A stretch of 64,000 bases of DNA from Cercophora sp. LCS_1 (taxonomy: Eukaryota > Ascomycota > Sordariomycetes > Sordariales > Lasiosphaeriaceae). The translations under genes and the position numbers were made by a program. This document shows positions 1 through 9,651 of the stretch, piece by piece. Location of the stretch: assembly GCA_036250225.1 (NCBI GenBank), contig JAPZLL010000018.1, positions 186,001 through 250,000 on the forward strand. Reading direction: 5' to 3'. Numbering within the stretch: the stretch's first letter is position 1; the number at the start of each line of letters is the position of its first letter. A model generated the notes under the pieces. It was given only the letters and a program-made list of their open reading frames with translations, made no database searches and had not been told where the DNA came from.

Positions 1-839
1 TCCACCCACAGCCTGAACCCGGACTTGGGGAGTGCTTTGAGTGCGTCTGCCAGGTTGGTCGTGATTGGTGCGTCTCGCATTGTACCAATCCCAAGAGGCG
101 GCCATTGTCGACGTTAGGTGAGCTTACTCGTAACATTTTGATGCCAAAGAGATAGTCTATTAATCCCTCAACCAGCTGTGCTGGTAGCTCGGTCGATGTC
201 CCTACAGCACAGAAACAACGACTGTTTACCACACATTCGCGTTGTGTCGTTTGTCCAGCTACCAGGATTTGGTGCCCAGTCTAGATCTTCTCGGTATTGA
301 GTTATTGAAGGTCATTCATCTATATCAGGTAGTGACTTGCAAAGAGGAGAATAGAAAGACTTTAATGGTTAGATAGTGCAGATATCTAAAAGGCAAGCAC
401 TTTGGAAGCAGTCCAATGAAGACGTGGCTAAGGACTGAGAAGTCTACTGTGTCGTTTTAATGCTAAAAACTGAATACGAACAAATGCCTAATGGCGTGAA
501 TGACTGTGAACTGCCCTCATTGAGTGACGCCAAGTGGAAATTAAGTCATGCTTATTTGCCTTTACCTCCAAAGTCCAACAAAATTTCAGGTCCTGGCTCA
601 TTTGTCCGATCATGCTCATTGTTGCTGGAGCCGCCGCAACTATGGCACCGTGTTTCAGAATGCTTTGACACAAACACTCTTTCATCCACCGGATGCGTTG
701 AAACAAACACCGGATGCTGCCTTTCATCGACCCGAAACCCGATAGCCATGGCAGCTACACTATCATAAATGACAGCCCCTTTTTCCCCCCTCCTTCCCTT
801 CACTCAGCATCCCAGCACCCCGGCACCCAGCAGCCCATC
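1..839. other. Gene-free left edge
   Basis: No convincing gene is seen in this stretch. The short open frames between 460 and 800 overlap one another on both strands and show no family features. Just before the first gene, about 778-838, the + strand is rich in C and T, which is common immediately upstream of fungal start codons. Confidence 0.5.
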
Positions 840-1784
840 ATGCCTCGTTCTCCTTCTCGTCGTCCTCCTCTCTCTCCTTCTCACCCTCGTCGTTCTTCTC
901 GATTAGCTGCGCAGAGTTCTTCGGCGGCTTCCGATCCAGCTGAACGGTTTGGTCTCACTGGCCTTACTGTCCTCCCAATTCCAAACATCAACGATATTAC
1001 TATTGTGTTCGAACACGCCCAAGAACTCTATACCCGGCTAGAGCAGGACACTTTGACCCCCCAAGACACACTTATCTATTACAACGCCACCACATCACAC
1101 CTCGATGCTCTTCGTTCTGCTGATACAGACGGACAATATCCCGGTCGCATTACCTTCTTTGGCGACGAGATTGGCCTTGTTTTCTTCAGGGTGTTAAAAC
1201 CGACCCATGAGACTGCCCATCTCCTACTCTTCAGAAAGATCGAACATATGATTTTCCAGATGGGCTTAGCAGACAACTATATTCCCACAGGCTCAGCAGA
1301 GTATAAGGGTACCGGCACAAAAAAAAAGCAAGGGGATAGTGGTCTTTTGCCTCGGCCCCCTCGTTGGGCTGCTAACCATTACCCTACCTTGGTCATTGAA
1401 GCGGGAAACAGCGAATCGCTTCCGCGGCTGCATAAGGACAAGGATTGGTGGTTCAATAATTCGCCTCCAAATCTGCCGCAGGGTGATGTCAGAGTTGTTC
1501 TTCTTATCAAGGTGTATCCTCAGACTAAGCGTATCATTGTCGAGCAGTGGCATTGTTCGTTGCGCCAGTCCCCTTCGACCACAGTCATAATCAAACAGCA
1601 CCCACGCAAGCCCTTTTCATTGCACGATAGCAGCCACTGGGTTGTGGAGGGGGCACCTATGGTCATCCCATTCCAGGAGGTGTTCCTACGACCGAAACAG
1701 GGACAAGACACGGATATTATTCTTACCAATGAATTCTTTGCCGATATGGCAGTGAAATGCTGGGAGCGGGACACCGTGGTTTAA
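840..1784 (+). CDS. Hypothetical protein, PD-(D/E)XK nuclease-like pattern
   Basis: Intronless frame of 314 residues from the ATG at 840. An upstream in-frame ATG at 714 would add 42 residues, but 840 follows a pyrimidine-rich leader and is preferred. The N-terminus is basic and Ser/Pro/Arg-rich, so probably disordered. The body contains PTLVIEAGNSES, a Trp-Trp-containing segment, then VRVVLLIKV. An acidic residue on one strand followed by a hydrophobic strand ending in Lys is the layout of the PD-(D/E)XK (Uma2-like) nuclease fold. That assignment is inference from pattern only. Proteins of this general look recur as uncharacterised multicopy families in fungi. The next segment downstream holds a decayed partial copy of this gene, so the family has duplicated locally. 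No function is established. Confidence 0.6.
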   Translation: MPRSPSRRPPLSPSHPRRSSRLAAQSSSAASDPAERFGLTGLTVLPIPNINDITIVFEHAQELYTRLEQDTLTPQDTLIYYNATTSHLDALRSADTDGQYPGRITFFGDEIGLVFFRVLKPTHETAHLLLFRKIEHMIFQMGLADNYIPTGSAEYKGTGTKKKQGDSGLLPRPPRWAANHYPTLVIEAGNSESLPRLHKDKDWWFNNSPPNLPQGDVRVVLLIKVYPQTKRIIVEQWHCSLRQSPSTTVIIKQHPRKPFSLHDSSHWVVEGAPMVIPFQEVFLRPKQGQDTDIILTNEFFADMAVKCWERDTVV

Positions 1785-1886
1785 ATTTTGTATTGTAACC
1801 TTCATCAAGCCGCTAGAGTTATAACGGATGTCCTAACATAGGGGGTAGGCTGGAACCCTGAGAGAGGACCGGACACAAAGCCAGCC

Positions 1887-2230
1887 ATGCCCACTGATTC
1901 TGGCCAATCATTAGCAGAGATAAAACAAAGACTTCTTTTACCGTCCTTCGAGAATCTCAGTCCGGCTGAGCAGTTTGGTCCACTAACATTGCTCTCAACG
2001 TGTACCCCGGTCGCATTGCCTCCTTTGGTGACGAGATGGGCCTTATATTTTTCAAAAGCACTACGACCGATTCATGAGACGGCTCATCTCAAGCTGTTCA
2101 AGGGGATCCAATGTATTACTATCGTGGTGGGTTTGGAGCGCAATCATAACCTCACTGGCTCGTTGGAATATATCCCAACAGCTCTGCTTACTGCCGAAAC
2201 TTGGAGAAGTCGCCATGGGTGCGTTTAAAG
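1887..2230 (+). pseudogene. Degenerate partial duplicate of the upstream gene
   Basis: Two blocks match the preceding gene at the nucleotide level. 1962-1981 corresponds to 936-955 (PAE-x-FG region), and 2003 to about 2172 corresponds to 1137 to about 1303 (YPGRI-x-x-FGDE through HETAHL to TGS-x-EY). About 160 nt of the parental sequence between the blocks is missing. Inside the second block the copy has one extra base (about 2050-2065), so YPGRIASFGDE and HETAHLKLF lie in different frames. Homology is lost near 2175-2230. It is a non-functional tandem copy. Confidence 0.75.
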
Positions 2231-3121
2231 TGCAGAAAAGGTGTTTTCTCGTTTAAACTCGCTGGAGGGCATGTTTTTGTATACGCAGGTAGTGTTGGAA
2301 AACCTTGTTGAGTAAGGCTCGGAAGAAGGATCAAAGTTGGCGCTGCTCTGTTGCCACTACCTTTCATCACGCCCCTTCTCTCCAAAGCTACGGGCAAGGC
2401 AAGTTTTAGGATTAGCCATAACTGGCTACTTTGGTTTCCAGGATTATGCCGCGGCGTTCGGGCGTCACCATGTCACAAGGCCTCTTGCAGGAAGCTCCTG
2501 AAGAGGACGGATTCAGGGCTTGACATCTCAGCACTCCATCCTCGGACAATCTTCATCGGGAAAGTCATTGAAAACATGAACTGCCCTAAGCTCGATGAGC
2601 AACAACGCAATGTTTTCACATCGTTACACCGGCCACATGGAGCGCTCGGGGGATGATGAGTGTCGGCAAGCATTGTATGGCTTGAGTTTCAATGAGCTTA
2701 TTTCCATGTTCAAATCATTGGCATCTTTCCGACTATGTGAGCTTTTTGCCAGCGACTCGAAGCTACCTGCAATAACAAATCAGGAGGATCGCCTTGCGCG
2801 ATGCAGATGGTCAGCGACCTAACCCGCCGAATGACACCGAATCCCGATCTTGGTGCTCTTTGGGAATGCAGTTCGGGGCGGGATAAACCCTGGTTACACA
2901 GCAAATATTGCATCATTGCAGCGCCCTAGTCCATTTCTATGTTGACAATCAGCGGTGCCGACGGCAACAAGTCGGCAATAGGGCCCCCCGCCTGGCTTTC
3001 ATCAGTCCATTTATTTACTCTCGCTCTTGCCCCTCCATCCGCTCGGATTCAATAACCTGTTTAAACCTCTTCTCGCCGATCTCTTTCTTTGCGAGGGAAC
3101 CACCCCTCGGCCTCCTTCAAA
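2231..3121. other. Gene-free stretch
   Basis: Only short overlapping frames on both strands are present (for example 2351-2656 and 2908-3348), without recognisable motifs. Pyrimidine-rich sequence just before 3122 is compatible with the leader of the hydrolase gene. Confidence 0.4.
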
Positions 3122-4012
3122 ATGAGGTTCCCATTCTTTCTGGCGTTTTCCGCCTTCCACATCCTCAGCGCAATGGCCTCGCCAACCACCATCAAAACAA
3201 GCGATGGCATCCGCCTCCAATACACACAAACCGGTCCCAAAAATGGACAGCAGCTTCTGTTCATCACAGGCTGGCGTCAAGCAGCAGTAGAATGGCGCAA
3301 ACAAGCCGAATATTTTTCGTCGGTCGGCTTCCGCGTCACCACCTTTGACCTGCGCGGGCACGGCGACTCGGAAGAGCCTGAGTTCGGGTACCGCATCAGT
3401 CGATTCGCATCCGATCTCAACGACGTCTTGTCGCAGCTCAATCTCAAAAAGGTCACCATCATCGGACATTCGATGGGCTGCTCCGTCGCATGGGCATGGT
3501 GGGACCAGTACCCGGAATCCCACAAGCGCATCGACAAGCTTGTGTTTGTCGATCAATCCGCGTCCATGGTTAAAGACCCGCACTGGACCGACGCACAGGC
3601 TGCCCAGATTTCGGCGATTTTTACCCCCGACGCGGTTTATGATTTGGCGAATGATATCGGGGCGCAGCTGGCGGGGCTTGTCAAGGGCATGTTCACGGCT
3701 TCGGTGTCGGAGAGTGATATTGAATGGGTGCTGACACAGAACCGCAAGATGAGCGATGCGCATTCTGGTGCGTTGCTGATCGATCATGCGTTCAAGGATT
3801 GGAGGGATGTGCTTCCCCGGATTGATGTGCCGAGTTTGGTGATCGCGGGCGAGGCGAGCATCTTTCCGCCGGCAGGGATTGAGTGGGTTGCTACGCAGAT
3901 ACCAGGTGCAAAGAACTATACGTTTACGGCGGCGGAGAAGGGGAGTCATTTCATGTTTTGGGAGAATCCGGAAAAGTTCAACTCGGTTGTTGAGAAGTTT
4001 GTCAAGAAGTGA
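3122..4012 (+). CDS. Secreted alpha/beta hydrolase
   Basis: A single exon of 296 residues. The ATG at 3122 follows CTTCAAA and is immediately followed by a hydrophobic stretch (about residues 3-19, ending in Ala-Met-Ala-Ser) that reads as a signal peptide, which decides this start. The rest is a standard alpha/beta-hydrolase fold: DLRGHGDS at about 76-83, the nucleophile elbow GHSMG with Ser117, and a catalytic-type His in KGSHFMFWENPEKF at about 276. The usual third acid may be the Glu in AGEASIFP, where many relatives have Asp. The family hydrolyses esters, lactones or epoxides. The substrate cannot be read from sequence. It stands alone, with no pathway partner adjacent. Confidence 0.85.
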   Translation: MRFPFFLAFSAFHILSAMASPTTIKTSDGIRLQYTQTGPKNGQQLLFITGWRQAAVEWRKQAEYFSSVGFRVTTFDLRGHGDSEEPEFGYRISRFASDLNDVLSQLNLKKVTIIGHSMGCSVAWAWWDQYPESHKRIDKLVFVDQSASMVKDPHWTDAQAAQISAIFTPDAVYDLANDIGAQLAGLVKGMFTASVSESDIEWVLTQNRKMSDAHSGALLIDHAFKDWRDVLPRIDVPSLVIAGEASIFPPAGIEWVATQIPGAKNYTFTAAEKGSHFMFWENPEKFNSVVEKFVKK

Positions 4013-5655
4013 ACGGGTCAAGGTAGAATGAGACGAATTTTAATCAGTGGATAATTGAGCGACTTGCCTGCCATCTAGGCCTCAACGCTCCTAAGGCATC
4101 TAAAGAGATGAATACAAGTTTGAGAGACCACCCAGAGGTGCTCGGGAGTAGCTGGTAGAACGGTCAAAATCTTAAGTTCCCGGACCGGATACCTAGAGAT
4201 TGGAGGTTAGATGCCTCGGTTTCTGTTTAGCGTTAAGTTCTTTGGATGTTGTTACGGAGAGTCAGCTAGCATGCAATCCAATCCGGAACCTTGTTGTTCC
4301 AAGGCCAGGGAATCCCCCACGACCTTCGCTGCAAGACCTTCTTGCCCACTCGCAAGGGACATTCTATAACAGCACTTTGATATGATCGCATTAGTCAATG
4401 GGGAAATTGTTCGAGCTCGATTTGGTGAGATGTGTCATACTCACCCTTGAACTCCGGAGTTCCTTATGGTTTCTATCCCCATTTACCGTTATTTGTTCCG
4501 TCCAGGATCCAGGATCGTGGTGACGGACCCCCACGAGAATCCAACTCACCAAACCCGGGCCAATACCCTGATCGAGTCCAACGGTCGGAACCAACCTTGT
4601 TTTGAGAACCTTGTTTCAAGTCCAAATCCCAGCTCAACCACCACAGTCCAGGAGATGATCCCAAAAGCGGCCACCGACCACCATTTCCGGCCATTTGTAA
4701 CCGTATTTCTCCCAATCAAACAAACGAAATAACGGCAACAATGACACAATCAAGTTAAACTGCCAACTGCAACTGTACCATTGAATCCCGACGACCCAAG
4801 GCAGGCAATTGCGGCCCGTCTTATGCGGCTGAAGCGAAAATGCCCACTTCCTAGCTGAAACGGCTGCAACCTCGTTATCAGCGGGTGTCTCGGCGACTGG
4901 TCTGGTCTGGTCTGGTCGCCGTCAGCAGACCAACAAACATTGGGTGACCACACCGACCGACACCGACAGCGCTCCGGAGAACGAGAACCGACAGCTCGGG
5001 TCCGTACGATGCAATGCAATGATTCGATAAAAGATGCAAAGCGAATGCAGAGCTGCAGTAGCAAAGCGCCTGGGAACACGACTGACTTGACCAACATGCA
5101 AGCAAAGGCGCCAAACTAGACCAGAACTGATGGAAAATGCGACCGAGCTACAGTGCGCGCATTCTGCATGTCGCTTAGGACCATGCATGCTGAGCCGCCC
5201 ACTTGCGGAACTTTCGCAACAGGAGAGACGGTCAGAAGGTGTGTTTCTCCCTTCCTATTCCCATTCTGTAGCGTTGCAGTGCATTTCCATGCCATGCCAT
5301 GCACATGCCATGCTATGCCATCCATGCCCTTCCCTTCCCAGGGAACATGCCAGGGCCGGGCCAGGGGACCCAGCGTCTAACTGAGGGGGTGGGTGTGTGT
5401 GTGTCCGCCGCCCCCGGGACCGGGGCCGGGGCTGGACAGTATTTGTGGGGTTTAGGTTGTAATGAAATAGGTGGCCCCTCTTGACCTTGGGGACTGGTCA
5501 CCAATTTGGCGTTGGGTTTGGTTGAGGACATTTTTTTTACTCGCCCTGATTTGATTGCCCGCGCACCTTGGAGTCTTGGTTCCTGTTGTGCGCTGCGCTT
5601 GCTTTTTTGCCTGTGCTCTGCCCGCCCTGCCCGTCAGCCCGTCAGCCCTCCCAAG
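4013..5655. other. Gene-free stretch with CATGC-rich low complexity
   Basis: No supported gene. Around 5288-5340 the sequence is a run of imperfect CATGC/CATGCCATG units, followed by a short GT run near 5393-5402 and a C/T-rich leader up to the NRPS-like start. The latter part is presumably the promoter of the NRPS-like gene. Confidence 0.45.
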
Positions 5656-8600
5656 ATGCCAGCTATGCCAGCACCGCTGCCGAGCGATGAGGGGAGCCCG
5701 CTGTCGTGGTTTCAGCAGCGCCTGTGGGTCCACTATGAGCGCAGCCCCGACGACACCAGCTACAATCTGCCCTTCCCGACGCTGATCCGGGGCGATCTCG
5801 ACATTCCAGCACTGGAGCAGAGCGTCAACATTATCGCAGCCCGCCATGAGAGTTTGCGCACGCTGTACGGCGAGACCGAAGACGGAGAGCCAGTGCAATT
5901 CGTCACGTCGCAGCGCTATGTGTGGTTGCCGGTCGTGTCGGTTGACCGGACCCAGCTGCTCGAGCACCTCGACCGGTTTCTGGAACACCGCTTCGACCTC
6001 CGCCGGGGGCCAATCTTTGTCGCAAGTCTCTTAAAATTACCCAGCAATGACCATCTCTTGCTCTTCAACATCCATCACATCGCCGCGGATGCATGGTCTC
6101 TCAAGGCCATCCTCAAGTCCGAGCTGCAGTCGGCGTACGCAGCTTTCTGCCGAGGACAACAACCTCTTCTCCCGCCATTGACGACGCAATACAAAGAGTA
6201 TGCGCGCAAGCAGCGGTCATCGGAGCAGTCTGTCGAGCCAGAGCACTACTGGACCGAGGTGCTCAAGGGCTACGAGGACAGCTTGGAGCTCCCGACGACA
6301 TACTCACGCCAGCTCAAGTCGGAAAGCACGAGCGGGACCTTTGTGTACCGTTACCCAGTCGAGTTTTCGCGGGAACTGGAACGCCTCTCACGCGAGAATG
6401 GTTGCACCATGTTCATGTGTCTACTCGCGGCACTGGCCGTGACCATCAGCCGCTACGCCGACAAGGGCGATCTGTGCATCGGAACGACGACGTCCAACCG
6501 GTCGGATGTTGATCTCGAGCCATTGATCGGTTTCTTCGTCAACATCCTGCCGCTGCGGATGCGCATCGACGAGGAGAGCACCGTGGCGGACCTGCTCAAG
6601 GCGGTGCGGAACCAGGTGCTGGGCGCATTCGAGCACCCAGCGCCGTTTGAGCGGATCCTGCAGGTGACCGACGTCGCAAACCGTAGCAGTAAGAACCCGC
6701 TGGTGCCCGTCGTCATTCGACACCAAAACTTTCCCCAGACTTCATCCAACGCTTCGCTACCACTGGGAACCGCGTTTGAGTCGTGGCCCGAAGCCGACGA
6801 GAAGGATGAGGGGATCCTCAAGCTGTGGGCGCGGGAGCACGTCCCGGCGCGGTGCGAGCTTGAGCTGTCGTACGCAGGTGATGCCGACGGGCTCGCCGTG
6901 GAGACCGTTTTCGCAGCCAATCTGTACGACCGCGCGACCATTGAGCGGCTGCTCAACCACCACCAACACGTGCTGGAGGGTATGTTCCGCAGCAGCAGCA
7001 AGCGGGTGCTGGAGCTGCCAATGCTGCGCGACGCCGACGTGGCGGGGATTCTGCAGCGGAACGATGGCGTGCCGACGACCGAGGCACCGACAGCGTCTTT
7101 TGTGGGGCGCTTCGACGCGCAGGTGGAGCGAGCTCCGGAGGCCGTGGCGTGCTGGGACGCAAAAGGGGCGTGGAGCTTCCTCGACATTGGCCGGCGCTCC
7201 GAGAGCATCGCGCATGCGCTCACGGCGCGGGGCACCGTGCCGGGGGATCTCGTCGCCGTTTGTCTTCCGCGAGGCGGCGAATTGCTGGCGACGTTGCTGG
7301 GGATTTGGCGGGTGGGGGCGGCCTATGTGCCCATTGACCCCGCCTACCCCGCCACGTACTCGCGGCTGATGCTGGACGACGCGAGCCCCAACACCATTGT
7401 CTGCGGAACAACGTGGAAGCACCAGGTGTTGCCTGATGTCGACGACGCAAAATGGCTGCAGCTCGAGCAGATCACTCACCTTCCCGAGGATGCATCGCGG
7501 GAGCAGCTGCAAATACATCCCGACTCGCTGGCGTACGTCATGTACACGTCGGGGTCCACTGGAAAGCCCAAGGGTGCTCGGGTGCCACATCGCCAGCTCA
7601 ACAACTGGCTGGACTCGTTGGAGGCGCACCTGCCGTTCCAGCCCGGGGAGGTGGTCGGGCAAAAGACGACATCAGTTTTTGCAGCGGGCGTCAAGGAGAT
7701 TTTCGCGGGGCTGCTCAATGGGTGTCCGCAGGTGACAATTGACGACGCGACCATGCGTGACATACCTGCATTTGTCGACGTCCTGGCACGGCACCGCGTC
7801 AGTCGTCTCAACTTGCTGCCGTCACATCTGGCCGGTATGATGGAGCACCTTCGAGCAACCGGCAAGCGGCTGTACGCCATGCGGGTCGTCGTCACGGCCG
7901 GCGAGCCCCTGTCCAAGGCGCTGGTTCTCAGCTTCCGCGAGCTGTTCCCGGAAGCGCGCCTGTTCAACAACTATGGCTGCACTGAGGTCAACGACATCAC
8001 CTACTACGACACGGCGAACTTGGACACGTCGCAGCACGAGTTTGTGCCAATGGGTACGCCCATCGCCAACACCAAGGTCTACGTCCTGGACCGCTACGGC
8101 CGACTGGTGCCCGATGGTGTCGCCGGCGAGCTGCACGTTGCTTCGGTCGGCCTCCCGGATGGCTACCACGGTCTCGACGAGTTGACGGCGGAGCGCTTCG
8201 CTCCCAACCCCTTTGGCTCCGTACCAAGCACCCGTCTCTACAACACAGGCGACGTGGTCAAGCGTCTCCCAGACGGCAGCCTCGACTACATTGGCCGGTG
8301 GGACTTCCAAGCCAAGATCCGAGGTTTCCGCATCGATGTGCGGCAGGTCGAGCAAGTCATGTCGGACTTCCCAGGGATCCGCTCCCGCGCAATCGTCGGC
8401 CAAGGCGACCGTCTCACAGCCTTTTACACCAGCGCACCAGACCAGCCCGTCCAAATGGGCGATCTCCGCTCGTTCCTTCAAGAAAAACTCCCCAACTACA
8501 TGGTCCCCGACACCTTTGTCCTCCTCGAGGCGATGCCTCAGCTTCCCAACGGCAAGCTGAACCGCCGCGCCCTCCGCGACACCCAAGGCATCGCCCAGCA

Positions 8601-9651
8601 ATCCGGCTCCTACGAACCGCCCGTAACACCAACGGAACGCGCCCTCGCCAAAATCTGGGGTGTCGTCGTCAACGTGCCAGCCGCGCGTATCGGTCGACAA
8701 ACCAACTTTTTCGAAATCGGCGGGCACTCGCTCTCAGCCATGCGCGTGCTAGCCCGCATCAAAGACACGTTCCGCGTGGAACTTCCCCTCTCCAACCTCT
8801 TCGACCAACCGCGGCTAGAAACCATTGCAGCAGCCATCGACCGCGAAAAAGGCGAGTCGCCCGACCTCCCAGCACCAAGCATGAAACCCCGTGCGGGCGT
8901 CGGCCTGTTGGACGGCAAAGTCGCCCTCGTAACAGGCGGCAGCCGCGGCATTGGCATGTCTACAGCTTTGTTGCTTGCAGAGCAAGGCGCCAAGGTAGCC
9001 ATCAACTACCGCGACAGCGAAGCCCAAGCGCTGGACGTCAAATCCATGATTGAATCCGCCGGCGGCGTAGCCGACGTTTTCCCCGCCGACGTGACCTCGG
9101 CCGAAGACGTCAACCGCATGGTGTCAGCCGTGTGCGACAAATTCGGCCACATCGACATCCTCGTCGCAAACGCCCACGTGCAGTTCCGCAAGCAGCCGTT
9201 CCTGACAACCCCGTGGGCGGATATCGAGCGCAAGGTCAACGACGAGCTGAAAGCCATTTTCCACCCCTGCCAGGCCGTTGCGCCGGGCATGGTCAAGCGA
9301 CGGACGGGCAGCATCATTGCCATGTCGAGCACGTTGTCGAAGCGCAGTCAGGAGGGGTTCCTGGCGCAGAGCACGGCCAAGGCGGCGCTGGATGCGTTTG
9401 TGCGGTCGCTTTCGTCGGAGCTGGGGCCGTTTGGGATTCGGTGCAATACGCTTGCCCCTGGCTTGACGCTGACGGATGCGGCGATTGGCATGCCGGCGTA
9501 TCGGAAGGAGAAGGTGGCGAACATGTGTCCCATGAGACGGAACGCGTTGCCCGAGGATATGGCGGGTGCGGTGATTTTCTTTGCGAGTGATTTGTCACAG
9601 TTTATGACGGGGACGTATATGCCTATTGATGGTGGGTTTACGACGTTGTGA
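5656..9651 (+). CDS. NRPS-like protein, C-A-T-SDR
   Basis: Intronless frame of 1331 residues. The ATG at 5656 is chosen because the condensation domain begins right after it. Domain order: condensation domain with HHIAADAW (His140, His141, Asp145); adenylation domain with the A3 core YTSGSTGKPKG at about 630; carrier domain with the phosphopantetheine Ser1025 in GGHSL; C-terminal short-chain dehydrogenase fold starting VTGGSRGIG at about 1092. Two departures are visible. The A4 core reads FAAG rather than FDxS, so Ala676 replaces the Asp that binds the alpha-amino group. In the SDR the catalytic Tyr position is Gln1238 (QSTAK) although Ser1224/1225 and Lys1242 are kept. My hand-read specificity code is A-A-K-S-V-A-N-D-I-K. 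The substrate is therefore probably not an ordinary alpha-amino acid. The neighbouring aminodeoxychorismate synthase suggests an aminoaryl acid (inference). An SDR terminus usually means reductive release or chain editing, but this one may be catalytically impaired. Confidence 0.9.
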   Translation: MPAMPAPLPSDEGSPLSWFQQRLWVHYERSPDDTSYNLPFPTLIRGDLDIPALEQSVNIIAARHESLRTLYGETEDGEPVQFVTSQRYVWLPVVSVDRTQLLEHLDRFLEHRFDLRRGPIFVASLLKLPSNDHLLLFNIHHIAADAWSLKAILKSELQSAYAAFCRGQQPLLPPLTTQYKEYARKQRSSEQSVEPEHYWTEVLKGYEDSLELPTTYSRQLKSESTSGTFVYRYPVEFSRELERLSRENGCTMFMCLLAALAVTISRYADKGDLCIGTTTSNRSDVDLEPLIGFFVNILPLRMRIDEESTVADLLKAVRNQVLGAFEHPAPFERILQVTDVANRSSKNPLVPVVIRHQNFPQTSSNASLPLGTAFESWPEADEKDEGILKLWAREHVPARCELELSYAGDADGLAVETVFAANLYDRATIERLLNHHQHVLEGMFRSSSKRVLELPMLRDADVAGILQRNDGVPTTEAPTASFVGRFDAQVERAPEAVACWDAKGAWSFLDIGRRSESIAHALTARGTVPGDLVAVCLPRGGELLATLLGIWRVGAAYVPIDPAYPATYSRLMLDDASPNTIVCGTTWKHQVLPDVDDAKWLQLEQITHLPEDASREQLQIHPDSLAYVMYTSGSTGKPKGARVPHRQLNNWLDSLEAHLPFQPGEVVGQKTTSVFAAGVKEIFAGLLNGCPQVTIDDATMRDIPAFVDVLARHRVSRLNLLPSHLAGMMEHLRATGKRLYAMRVVVTAGEPLSKALVLSFRELFPEARLFNNYGCTEVNDITYYDTANLDTSQHEFVPMGTPIANTKVYVLDRYGRLVPDGVAGELHVASVGLPDGYHGLDELTAERFAPNPFGSVPSTRLYNTGDVVKRLPDGSLDYIGRWDFQAKIRGFRIDVRQVEQVMSDFPGIRSRAIVGQGDRLTAFYTSAPDQPVQMGDLRSFLQEKLPNYMVPDTFVLLEAMPQLPNGKLNRRALRDTQGIAQQSGSYEPPVTPTERALAKIWGVVVNVPAARIGRQTNFFEIGGHSLSAMRVLARIKDTFRVELPLSNLFDQPRLETIAAAIDREKGESPDLPAPSMKPRAGVGLLDGKVALVTGGSRGIGMSTALLLAEQGAKVAINYRDSEAQALDVKSMIESAGGVADVFPADVTSAEDVNRMVSAVCDKFGHIDILVANAHVQFRKQPFLTTPWADIERKVNDELKAIFHPCQAVAPGMVKRRTGSIIAMSSTLSKRSQEGFLAQSTAKAALDAFVRSLSSELGPFGIRCNTLAPGLTLTDAAIGMPAYRKEKVANMCPMRRNALPEDMAGAVIFFASDLSQFMTGTYMPIDGGFTTL

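Noticed and set aside
3011..4021. 336-codon minus-strand frame
   Set aside because: Antisense to the secreted alpha/beta hydrolase, which has complete motifs.
6757..7662. Minus-strand frames opposite the NRPS-like gene
   Set aside because: Arg/Pro/His-rich antisense shadows of the A domain without motifs.
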